Shown here: piece after piece, positions 15,712 through 23,608 of the stretch
Numbering within the stretch: the first letter of the stretch is position 1
How the letters are laid out: every line of letters begins with the position of its first letter
NCBI GenBank assembly: GCA_003598015.1
Contig: QZKE01000030.1
Span: 1-37,437 of the forward strand
Source of the DNA: Actinomycetota bacterium
GTDB taxonomy: Bacteria; Actinomycetota; Geothermincolia; Geothermincolales; RBG-13-55-18
Direction of reading: 5' to 3'
DNA: 37,437 bases
Position numbers and translations under genes: made by a program
The notes under the pieces: generated by a model
What the model was told of the DNA's origin: nothing
What the model saw: only the letters and a program-made list of their open reading frames with translations
Database searches by the model: none

Positions 15712-17319
15712 TCAATATACCTCCACAGTGATGGCGGAGGAATGGCTCAGGCCGCCGGAGTCGTATACCTCCAGGACGACCCGGAAACGCGCCGGGATTA
15801 TCGCGGGATTGTAGACATGCTGGGCGTTTGCTCCCTCGAGCACCGTCCCGTCGCCGCAGTACCAGACATAACGGGCGATATCGCCGTCGGGATCGTAAGA
15901 TGCGCCGCCGTGCATTGCCACGTATAGCGGTGCGGAGCCGCTGCAGGCGGACAGGGCCGGAACGGCACGAGGAGGTTGGTTGACGGCTGGTGGAGATACC
16001 GGTATAGGCGACCCCTGCAAGGGGGCCGGCGATGTCTCCACGGCGGGCGCGGTAGCCGGAACCTGCCCGGGAGCGGTTTCGGAGGGCGCCGGTACAGGAG
16101 GTTCCTCACCGCCTGCCGCCTCGCCGGCGCCTTCATCATCCCTGCCCTTGCTGATGACCAGGAAGACCATCTCTCCTTCCCGCAGTGAAGAACCCTCCGC
16201 GGGCTCCTGCGCGGCCACTCTGCCGGCGGACCAGAGGCGGGAAGACGCTTCGCGGCAGGTGCATCGCAGCCCCAATCCCTCGAGTATCCCCTCGGCCTCT
16301 TCGGCGGACAGCCCCTGCAGGTCGGGCAGGGTGACGCTCTCCTCGAGCACCGCGGGATGCTGTTCTTCCTCCTCTCCCTGGCTACCCAGCAGGCCGGCCA
16401 CGGCCGCGAAAACCAGCCACAGGACCAGCCCTCCCGCCAGCGTCAGGAGGAGGTGCCGGAGTATGCGCCTGCGCGGCCGCTTCGTAAGCGATACGTACGA
16501 GGGGTTCTTTTCGCTCTCCAGAAAACTCAGGCCTCCGCTCCTCGAGCCGGCCCCACGCTCCTCGCTCCCAGAGGGGGGCGGCTCGCATGCATCGTCTCGT
16601 CTCCCCTCCAACTCCTCCAGCAGCAGGCGGGGTGAGGATGGGCGCCGCTTGGGAAGCGGATCAATCGCCTTCTCGAGCAGGGGCGCGAGGCGGGAGGATG
16701 CTTCGCTTGGCGGCATCATCTCGCGCAACATCACCGCCAAGGAGTAGACGTCTGAGGTGCGCGAACCCTCCTTGCCGCCATCCGTCTCCGGTGCCCGGTA
16801 AGGTGAGACGCGCGCCGCAAGTGAGGGCTCCATCTCCTCCAGGATCCATGCGAAGCCGACACGGAACAGCTTGATCCCTCCCCTGCCGTCCACGCGGACC
16901 TGGAAGGGATTTATGCCCAGGTAGGAAAGCCCTCTCCCATAGGCCTCACCCAGCACCTCCACAACCGCCCTGGTTATCTCGGCGACCTGATGCGGCGGCA
17001 GCTGCCCCGTACCCGACAGGATCTCGGCAAGGTCCGCGCCATCGCTGCGGTCCCTCACCACATAGAAGAAACCTTCCCCAGGCTCCTCGCTCCATCCATG
17101 CATCGCGGAGACGTAGGGGCTATGTATATGCATCGATGCATCGAGAATCTCCTCCAGGCGTTGGGCGGGTATGCCGCATTCAGACATCAGCAAGTCCAAC
17201 ACGTCCACCTCGACCTCGACCCCGATCGCCACGTCTTGAGCCAGATAGGTGGAGAGGTGTTCGCCTCCAAGCAGCTTCTCCGTAATGCGGTATCTTTGCG
17301 CCAGAGTAACCCCGACCAT
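15712..17319 (-). CDS. Membrane pseudokinase with PASTA and PKD extracytoplasmic domains
   Basis: The layout is that of PknB-type receptor kinases: cytoplasmic kinase-like domain (about 8-235), basic stop-transfer, one transmembrane segment (about 288-311), one PASTA domain (about 328-391), a Pro/Ala-rich spacer (405-455) and a PKD-like domain (about 450-535, with YDPDGDIARYVWYCGDG). The catalytic residues are gone. The VAIK Lys position reads VEVD. The HRDIKPxN loop reads YLGINPFQ (133-140). The DFG motif reads RVG (153-155). The APE motif (YRAPE) and SDVYSLAVML helix remain, so the fold is probably intact but inactive. The first ATG in frame is at 17382, but ATG at 17319 has AAAGGTGG upstream and starts the domain normally. 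It is the first gene of a three-gene operon. Confidence 0.82.
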   Translation of the reverse strand: MVGVTLAQRYRITEKLLGGEHLSTYLAQDVAIGVEVEVDVLDLLMSECGIPAQRLEEILDASMHIHSPYVSAMHGWSEEPGEGFFYVVRDRSDGADLAEILSGTGQLPPHQVAEITRAVVEVLGEAYGRGLSYLGINPFQVRVDGRGGIKLFRVGFAWILEEMEPSLAARVSPYRAPETDGGKEGSRTSDVYSLAVMLREMMPPSEASSRLAPLLEKAIDPLPKRRPSSPRLLLEELEGRRDDACEPPPSGSEERGAGSRSGGLSFLESEKNPSYVSLTKRPRRRILRHLLLTLAGGLVLWLVFAAVAGLLGSQGEEEEQHPAVLEESVTLPDLQGLSAEEAEGILEGLGLRCTCREASSRLWSAGRVAAQEPAEGSSLREGEMVFLVISKGRDDEGAGEAAGGEEPPVPAPSETAPGQVPATAPAVETSPAPLQGSPIPVSPPAVNQPPRAVPALSACSGSAPLYVAMHGGASYDPDGDIARYVWYCGDGTVLEGANAQHVYNPAIIPARFRVVLEVYDSGGLSHSSAITVEVY

Positions 17320-17405
17320 CTTTTCCACCTTTCCATATTTAGCTATGTTATATAACTTAATGGATATGATTAACTGTGTCAAGAGTTATTTCCGTATACT
17401 TTTGG

Positions 17406-17499
17406 GGTTCATCTCCAAGAAGTGTGGGTGAATAGTATGGTGATGTTGTGGTCAGGCCTAGGCCTGACGGTAGCTACCCACACTTCTCGGAGATGAACC
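17406..17499. repeat. Palindromic intergenic repeat, copy 2
   Basis: The 24-bp arms 17406-17429 and 17476-17499 are inverted copies with one mismatch; the left arm ends in AAGTGTGGGT. The centre holds an 18-bp perfect palindrome, GTCAGGCCTAGGCCTGAC (17451-17468). This is the best preserved of the three copies in the window and lies between divergent genes. Confidence 0.85.
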
Positions 17500-17606
17500 A
17501 CTTTTCGATACGCATGCAAGAGCGCATCGCGAAAGCAGCCTGGAAAGTGTACGTATGGGGGCGGGCCGGGCTTGCCCTCATCTAGGAGCGATGAGATGCT
17601 TGGAGC

Positions 17607-17810
17607 ATGGACTGGGAAGCGGTAATCATGGGCGGCGTGGCCGTGATCTGGGGTATCATACTATTCTTCATGCGCCCCCAGATCCTGGAGTTTTCCCGGC
17701 CCGGCGGGAAGGGCCTGCGCGACCGCAAGGTGATCAACGCCCTGGTGATAGGGGCGATATTCTTTCTGTGCAGCGGCGGCACGGCGATAATCATCCTCAA
17801 GGGTGTGTAA
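17607..17810 (+). CDS. Small two-TM protein, function unknown
   Basis: This is a 67-residue open frame with two hydrophobic segments (about 6-22 and 44-64) separated by a basic cytoplasmic or outer loop with LEFSRPGGKGLRDRKV. A GGAG lies about 5 bp before the ATG. It is not a shadow of another gene, as the opposite strand is otherwise non-coding there. I recognise no family. It is convergent with the secreted hydrolase gene, 13 bp apart. Confidence 0.5.
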   Translation: MDWEAVIMGGVAVIWGIILFFMRPQILEFSRPGGKGLRDRKVINALVIGAIFFLCSGGTAIIILKGV

Positions 17811-17823
17811 CACACCGACCCCA

Positions 17824-19698
17824 TCAATAGGTATTGGGAACCACGGGGAGCACTATACGGGATGCGGCTCCCGCATGACGCTGCAGGAGGATGAAGTTCA
17901 GCCCCCAGTACGGCCAGCAGGAGACGAGGTCCGCCGTGGATACCTCCAGCTTGATGCGGCTTCCGGCAGCGAAGCGGTGGTAGCAGGCCTGCATCTCCAC
18001 CGGCTTCTCCGTCCCCGCCAGGCTCCATGGCCGCTCGCTGTATCCCTCGAACCAGCCCCGCGAGATGAGTATCTCCCTGCCGTCGGGCGTGACCTCGTAA
18101 AGCCACGGGATGAGCTGGGTGAAGGCCGCGGAAGACTGGTAGAAGGCCTCGAAGAGGGGGGCGCCCATGACGGTCATATCGCGCTTCAGCGGCTCGCTCA
18201 GGTAGCCAATCTCGGTATAAGGTATCTCCATGAACTCCATCCTGCGCGGGATATCCATGACCTCCCCACCCATGAGCTGCGGGGCGTCCTGGAAGTAGAA
18301 GAGCGAGAGCGAGCCGGTCAGCCCGATATTCAAAAGGAAGTCGCAGGCGGAGGAGGCGCCCGGCTGGCGGGCCTTGAGCGTTCCGCCGCCGCCCACTCCC
18401 CTCCCGCCCATGTACAGGGAAACCTGGCGCGTGCCCGGAACGGGGTAGGACGCCGCCTCCCCGTAATCGTCGGGGGAGCGGTCACGATAGAAGGCCACTG
18501 GCGCCTCATCCTCGACACCGTTCTCCACGCCCTTGAGGAAGCGGTCGAACCACCTGTCCACCTGTTCCATCACCCACGCGCTCTCGGGGCTGCCCAGGCC
18601 TTCCGCGGGATAGGGGCCGGGGTAGCATCCCAGGTGCCCGTGGTTGGTGATGATGATGCGCCTGGGTGCTTCAATGGAAGAATATGCCGTGAGGCCTTCG
18701 TTGGCGTAGAAGAGGTCATCGTTCCAGCCGGCCAGGATGAGGGTGGCGGCGGTGATGGGGTGCTCCACCACCCCATCGTATCCCTCGTCACACCAGTAGC
18801 GGGCGGAGCGTTCCCTGAGGAACTGCTTGGCGCTTTCTTCCTCGGCCTTCCTGCGCTGCATGGCGACACCGTAGATATAGGGGAGTTCGTCGGTGACGCT
18901 GGTGATGGGGGGTATCATCTTCCAAACGGCGTCGATGATCGCGTACATCTTCTGCCACCCGTCCGAGCTATCGTCCATGGAGATATTGAGCATGTTCATC
19001 ATGAAGCCCGTGAGGTCCCCCATGTACGTGGACACCAGCAGGGCGGTAGGCCAGAACAGCTTGATCACGCCGTTGGGGTAGAGGGAGAAGAGCAGGTCGA
19101 AGGAGCCGTGCATGGGCACCACCGCCCGGATGCGCTCATCCCCCGGGTCCCCCGGTCGCGGATCCTTTCTGGGGGCCTTGAGGTAGGAGAAGCATCCGCC
19201 CATGGAGGCGCCGGTAATGCCCACCACGGGGCCCCTGTCGTCCGCGAGCAGCGGGAAGCGCTCGTCCCGCTCGAGCAGGTCGATGATATAGCTCACATCC
19301 TTCATCTCGTACTCGGGGTCCATGCACCCCACCTCGCCCCCCGCGCCGAACCAGCCGCGCGCGGTAAAGGCTACGCAGACATATCCCCTCGCGGCATAGT
19401 ATTCCGCCGCCCACTCCGTCATCGACTTGTCCAGGGTCCAGCCGTGTACGAACAGGATGGCCGGGAAGACCTCGCCCGGCCCGGGAGCGGCGGGATAGTA
19501 TACGGATACCGGCAGGGTGATGCCATCCCACATGGTCCAGTCCTCGGTGATCCTGGCGACCTCGTTGGGCGCCGGGGAGACAGGCGCCGTCTCCGGCGCT
19601 TCACCGGCGGCAGGCGCGGCGGTTGCGCCCATGCACAGGCACAAAAGCGAGGCGATGAGCAGCGCGATGAAGATACGGCGAGACAGGATACCCGGCAT
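17824..19698 (-). CDS. Secreted CocE/NonD-type alpha/beta hydrolase (S15-like)
   Basis: The 624-residue protein has a signal peptide (1-28, ending ATAAPA) and is probably exported. The alpha/beta hydrolase domain shows the family's strand ILFVHGWTLDKS with oxyanion residues, FTARGWFGAGG, and the nucleophile elbow GASMGG with Ser165. A late acid is likely in AGWNDDLF and the catalytic His in NHGHLG. The C-terminal third is beta-rich (from about 420), like the jelly-roll domain of CocE/X-Pro dipeptidyl peptidase relatives. Such enzymes cleave acyl esters, amides or Pro-peptides; the substrate here is unknown. It is convergent with the small two-TM gene. Confidence 0.85.
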   Translation of the reverse strand: MPGILSRRIFIALLIASLLCLCMGATAAPAAGEAPETAPVSPAPNEVARITEDWTMWDGITLPVSVYYPAAPGPGEVFPAILFVHGWTLDKSMTEWAAEYYAARGYVCVAFTARGWFGAGGEVGCMDPEYEMKDVSYIIDLLERDERFPLLADDRGPVVGITGASMGGCFSYLKAPRKDPRPGDPGDERIRAVVPMHGSFDLLFSLYPNGVIKLFWPTALLVSTYMGDLTGFMMNMLNISMDDSSDGWQKMYAIIDAVWKMIPPITSVTDELPYIYGVAMQRRKAEEESAKQFLRERSARYWCDEGYDGVVEHPITAATLILAGWNDDLFYANEGLTAYSSIEAPRRIIITNHGHLGCYPGPYPAEGLGSPESAWVMEQVDRWFDRFLKGVENGVEDEAPVAFYRDRSPDDYGEAASYPVPGTRQVSLYMGGRGVGGGGTLKARQPGASSACDFLLNIGLTGSLSLFYFQDAPQLMGGEVMDIPRRMEFMEIPYTEIGYLSEPLKRDMTVMGAPLFEAFYQSSAAFTQLIPWLYEVTPDGREILISRGWFEGYSERPWSLAGTEKPVEMQACYHRFAAGSRIKLEVSTADLVSCWPYWGLNFILLQRHAGAASRIVLPVVPNTY

Positions 19699-19921
19699 TC
19701 TAATCCCCCCTCATGCAAGCAAGCCGGACCGACGCCCGAAAGGAATGGCATGGAGTGTGAACCGGAACTTAATACAAGCATCCCCGCTTGAGGGTAACAG
19801 GAATTCCCGCCGAAGGAAAGATGCGTTTATACAAGGTGAATATGATTGTTCGCTTCGCAAGGCGCTCTTGTTGTGGGGATGCACGTGCGCCCGCGCGCCA
19901 GGGTATGTGCGGGACCGCGCA

Positions 19922-21112
19922 TCAGGGAACGCGGCGCCGCTCCGCCCACACCCGGAAGCTGTTGGCGACGAAGTTGCGGCCGTATTTCGCCAGGTATGCC
20001 GCGTAGCCGGAGGGCGGTTCCTCGTATCCCTTGTTCTCCCGCATGCTCAAGGCACCCTTGGGGCAGGTCACCACGCAGACACCGCAACCGATACAGCGCT
20101 CCACCTTGTGTACGTGGCTCTTCGCATCCCCCTCTCCCGCTACCTCCATGGCCTTCATGGTGCAGGCCTTGGCGCACTTGCCGCAGAGATCGCAGGCCGC
20201 AAGGTCGATGACGGGCAGGAAATGGGGGGGAGCGATGAAGCCCGGCGCGTTGAACTCCGATATCTGGCGCAGGGCGTCGCAGCAGCAACCGCAGCAGGAG
20301 CAGGAGCAGCGGAAGAACTTCGCGCTGCGATCGTTGAGCATCCAGGTCACCAGGCCCTCCCTCTCCGCCGCCGCCTTGACCTCCAGCACGTCCTTCCTGC
20401 TCGCCTGGCGCATACGCCCCTCCTTCACCAGCGTAGGGGCGAAATCGCCCATCACGGTGCAGGTCTCCAGCATCCTGCCGCAGCCCTGAGCGATGAGCTC
20501 CTTGGTGAGGCGGCACTGGCACACCCCTATGGCGAATTCACGGTAGGGATCCAGGATATCCTCCAGGCGCTCGGAGGGGAGGGCCATGGGCAGGGTTTCC
20601 ACCACCTCCCCCACGGGCAGATAACGCACGGCATTGACCGGCTTGCGCGAGTACACGTTCGTGAACCTGGTGAGATAGAGAGCCTCGAAGAGCTCGGCGA
20701 AGCCCTGGTGCCACGGCGTGGCGCTGTCCGCCGACTTGCGCACCAGCACATGCTCGAAGGTACCAGGGATGATGGGCAACATGGCGAAGCGTTCCCTGTC
20801 GCCCTCCCCGAAAGAGATGAAGACGTACTTCTCGTGGGCCAGGGTGCGCAGGATCTCCTTCACCTCCGGCAGGGGGCGGCCCGCCGCGGCCGCGATAGAG
20901 GCGGCGCTCTTCGGCCTCCACGGCTTGATGAAGCGGGCTATCTCCGCCTCCTCCTCGGTGAACATGTGCTCCACCAGGGCCACCAGTTCGTCGCATACGG
21001 GAGGGCCCAGGAGCGTGGGGCTGGAGTAGGACTTGACCAGGTCGAGGTGGGGCCTGGAAACCCCCGCATAATCGCCGATCTTCCTCGTGACCACCCCTCC
21101 GGTGCCATGCAT
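19922..21112 (-). CDS. Ferredoxin-like iron-sulfur protein with N-terminal helical domain and Cys-rich block
   Basis: The 396-residue protein has two classical [4Fe-4S] motifs near the C-terminus: CDLCGKCAKAC (C307, C310, C313, C317) and CIGCGVCVVTC (C340, C343, C346, C350). Before them is a striking block CSCSCCGCCC (269-278) plus an earlier set C198, C200, C211 and C218 (CQCRL...GCG...C). The N-terminal 100 residues (VALVEHMFTEEEAEIARF...AASIAAAAGRPLPEVKEILRTLAHEKYVFI) look like a winged helix. Similar Cys-rich proteins occur in anaerobes beside methyltransferase and electron-transfer genes, but I cannot give a function. ATG at 21112 has AAAGGGGGA upstream. It is divergent from pabC. Confidence 0.75.
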   Translation of the reverse strand: MHGTGGVVTRKIGDYAGVSRPHLDLVKSYSSPTLLGPPVCDELVALVEHMFTEEEAEIARFIKPWRPKSAASIAAAAGRPLPEVKEILRTLAHEKYVFISFGEGDRERFAMLPIIPGTFEHVLVRKSADSATPWHQGFAELFEALYLTRFTNVYSRKPVNAVRYLPVGEVVETLPMALPSERLEDILDPYREFAIGVCQCRLTKELIAQGCGRMLETCTVMGDFAPTLVKEGRMRQASRKDVLEVKAAAEREGLVTWMLNDRSAKFFRCSCSCCGCCCDALRQISEFNAPGFIAPPHFLPVIDLAACDLCGKCAKACTMKAMEVAGEGDAKSHVHKVERCIGCGVCVVTCPKGALSMRENKGYEEPPSGYAAYLAKYGRNFVANSFRVWAERRRVP

Positions 21113-21347
21113 GGCAGTTCCCCCTTTCCCCTCGCGAGATCATGGTGACCCCATTATCCCACAACCTCTGGCGACGTCCACCGCATTACCGATACGGCCG
21201 ATGGCCTCCTGCACGTGGCCGGGGCCCTTCAGCCTGATGCTGACGGCGTGGCTGGGGCGGATGGCGGCTCAGCCGCTCCTCGCGGTGGGCTGTTTGCCTT
21301 TGCGGCGGGATGATGTAATCTCCAATATAAAGGAGCGCGCGATACGC

Positions 21348-22211
21348 ATGAAGGTCTACCTCGACGGAGCGATTTTAAACGAAGGTGAGGCACTGATCCC
21401 CGCAGGGGACCGGGGCGTGCTCTTCGGCGACGGTATCTTCGAGACCGTGCGTGCCTACGACGGCAAGCCCTTCCGCATGGACCGGCACCTGGATCGTCTG
21501 AGTGCCGGCTGCCGGGAGCTGAGGCTGACGGGTGTTCCCTCGGACGAGGTGATCGCGGCCGCCGTAGCCGAGCTCTACCGGCTCAATGTGGTGAGCGGAG
21601 ATGCCTACGTGCGCATCACGCTTACCGGAGGGATATTCGACGGGAACAGGACCCTGCAGAGGCCCGGCCCCCCGCATGTCTACATAGTGGTCAAACCCTT
21701 CGAGGGTTACCCGCAGGAATGGTACGAGCGCGGCATGAGGGTGGTCGTATCCGGCATCCGCAGGAGCGAGGGCTCTCCCCTCTCCCGCATCAAGAGCAAC
21801 AATTATCTCGCCAACCTCATGGCCAAGCAGGAGGCGAGGGACCGGGGGGGCGACGATGCGGTGCTGCTCAATTCCAGCGGTTACCTTACGGAGGGGACCT
21901 CCTCCAACCTCTTCCTGGTGTGGCGGGGCAAGGTAGCCACCCCTGGCGTGGAATGCGGGCTGCTGCCCGGCGTCACCCGCGAGGCGGTCCTGGAGTTATG
22001 CGAGGAATACGGGATCGCCTGCGAAACGGGCCTGTTAGCCCTGGATGAACTGCTGCAGGCGGACGAGGCCTTCTTCACCGTGAGCACCGGCGAGATAGTA
22101 CCCATCGCCGAGGTAGAGGGCACATCCATCGGGTTCAAGTGCCCCGGCCCTATAACCGTGCGTCTCGCGGACGCCTACAAGCAGCTGGTCAAGAAGGAGC
22201 TTGCTTTCTGA
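21348..22211 (+). CDS. pabC: Class IV aminotransferase, probable aminodeoxychorismate lyase (PabC)
   Basis: This is a 287-residue fold-type IV PLP enzyme. The catalytic Lys149 lies in LSRIKSNNYLANL, followed by the phosphate-binding LTEGTSSNLFLV and GLLPGVTRE typical of IlvE, D-amino acid aminotransferase and PabC. Sequence alone cannot split these. The pabA and pabB genes close by favour PabC, which turns aminodeoxychorismate into p-aminobenzoate and pyruvate. The frame is open from 21087, but the protein begins sensibly at ATG 21348 (MKVYLDGAIL), with AAAGGAG 12 bp before it. The end overlaps the permease gene on the other strand by 23 bp. Confidence 0.8.
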   Translation: MKVYLDGAILNEGEALIPAGDRGVLFGDGIFETVRAYDGKPFRMDRHLDRLSAGCRELRLTGVPSDEVIAAAVAELYRLNVVSGDAYVRITLTGGIFDGNRTLQRPGPPHVYIVVKPFEGYPQEWYERGMRVVVSGIRRSEGSPLSRIKSNNYLANLMAKQEARDRGGDDAVLLNSSGYLTEGTSSNLFLVWRGKVATPGVECGLLPGVTREAVLELCEEYGIACETGLLALDELLQADEAFFTVSTGEIVPIAEVEGTSIGFKCPGPITVRLADAYKQLVKKELAF

Positions 22212-23580
22212 CCGCATCGGGGCTTAGGGCAGCCGGCGTGGATGAGTTCCCATCATCGCTCCTGGAAAGGGCGTGGAGCCTCCTCCCGGTGAATCTCCTG
22301 TAGGCCCATTCCGCCAGGAAAGCGGCGGCCAGCAGGGCGAACATGGCGATGAAAGAGGGTTTTGACTCCCGGAACATATCCACGGACAGGAGCACGAACA
22401 TCCCCAGGCATAGCGCCACCGCCACCGCGACCATGGCGCGGTTCGCTCCCGTCTTGCCGGCGATGCGCAAGTGGCCTATGTTCACGACGCCGTAGATGAG
22501 CAGGAAGGCTCCGCTTCCCATCATGGCGATGCCGCTCAGGTCGAAAAGCAGGACGAAAGCCACCACGAGACCCGCCGTTATGAACAGCCCGTCCGTACTC
22601 CCCTTCCAGGCCGTGCGGTCGAAGACCTTTGGTAATTCGCCGCGCTTCGCGATGATGTAGCTGGCGTTCGCCCCCCCGAAGAGCGTCGCGTTTATGGCGG
22701 AGGCCGTGGAGAAGAGGGCCGCTATGGCGATCAATTTGAAACCGAAATTGCCGAGAAACGGTTTCGCGGCCTCCGCCAGCGCGTAATCGCGGCTGGCCGC
22801 GATCTGGGTTGTGGTGAGGTTTCCGGAAACGGTGATCGAGACGGCCAGGTAGATCAACACCACCAGGAACAGGCTGGTGTACAAAGCCCTCGGCAGCATC
22901 TTTTCGGGGTCCTTCATATCGCCGGCGGTATTGGTCACCAGGCCGAAACCCTCGTAGCCGATGAAGAGTACTCCCGTTCCCGCGAGTATGCCGCCTATCC
23001 CCGGCCAGCCGGAGGGCGAGAGGTTCTGCCCCTTCACGAAAAAGAGGCCCACTCCGGCGAAAAGTACCAGGATGGCGATCTTTATTGCGACGATGACTGT
23101 CTCCGACCGTCCCACATACTGGGCTCCCAGAAAATTCACCAGGGTGAACAGCAGGACGACCGCGACGGCTACGCCCCGCAGGAAAAGGGTCGAGGGGTTG
23201 GCGGTGAAAAAGGTCGCGAAGTAGCTGGAGAACCCCATGGCATAGAGGGCTATGGCGATGACGTATCCTATCCACAGATAGATATTGATGCCTCCGCTCA
23301 AGACGTTATCGCCGAATCCCCGCACGAGGAACTCCACGGCTCCTCCCGCGGAAGGATATTTCACCCCCAGCTTAGAGTATGAATAAGTCGAGAAAAGGGT
23401 GATGATGCCTCCGATAGCAAAGGAGAGCCAGAGGGCGTTCTTGGCCGACTCGGCCGCCACTCCGAGCACCGAGAAGACGCCCGCGCCCACCATGCCGCCT
23501 ATCCCTATCGCCACCGCCGCGGCAAGGGATATCTTGCCCTTGGGCTGCGATCCGCCTTTACTCGAAGAAGTATCACCCAT
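22189..23580 (-). CDS. APC-family amino acid permease
   Basis: This is an integral membrane protein of about 463 residues with some twelve hydrophobic segments. The first one carries the family's AVAIGIGGMVGAGVFSVLG glycine motif for substrate backbone binding, and GYEGFGLVTNTAGDMKDPEKMLPRAL is the conserved region of the sixth helix and the next loop in APC permeases. The substrate is not known. It lies 28 bp downstream of pabB on the same strand and so appears to be the third gene of that operon. ATG at 23580 with GGGGTGAT six bases upstream is preferred to the upstream TTG at 23601. The tail overlaps pabC. Confidence 0.9.
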   Translation of the reverse strand: MGDTSSSKGGSQPKGKISLAAAVAIGIGGMVGAGVFSVLGVAAESAKNALWLSFAIGGIITLFSTYSYSKLGVKYPSAGGAVEFLVRGFGDNVLSGGINIYLWIGYVIAIALYAMGFSSYFATFFTANPSTLFLRGVAVAVVLLFTLVNFLGAQYVGRSETVIVAIKIAILVLFAGVGLFFVKGQNLSPSGWPGIGGILAGTGVLFIGYEGFGLVTNTAGDMKDPEKMLPRALYTSLFLVVLIYLAVSITVSGNLTTTQIAASRDYALAEAAKPFLGNFGFKLIAIAALFSTASAINATLFGGANASYIIAKRGELPKVFDRTAWKGSTDGLFITAGLVVAFVLLFDLSGIAMMGSGAFLLIYGVVNIGHLRIAGKTGANRAMVAVAVALCLGMFVLLSVDMFRESKPSFIAMFALLAAAFLAEWAYRRFTGRRLHALSRSDDGNSSTPAALSPDAVRKQAPS

Positions 23581-23608
23581 ATGTCCATCACCCCGCTTCA
23601 ATTCTATC

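Noticed and set aside
17803-19791. Long open frame on the plus strand opposite the secreted hydrolase (662 codons)
   Set aside because: Its product lacks any family motif and is rich in Gly, His and Val, as expected for a shadow of a GC-rich gene. The minus-strand protein has a full catalytic set.
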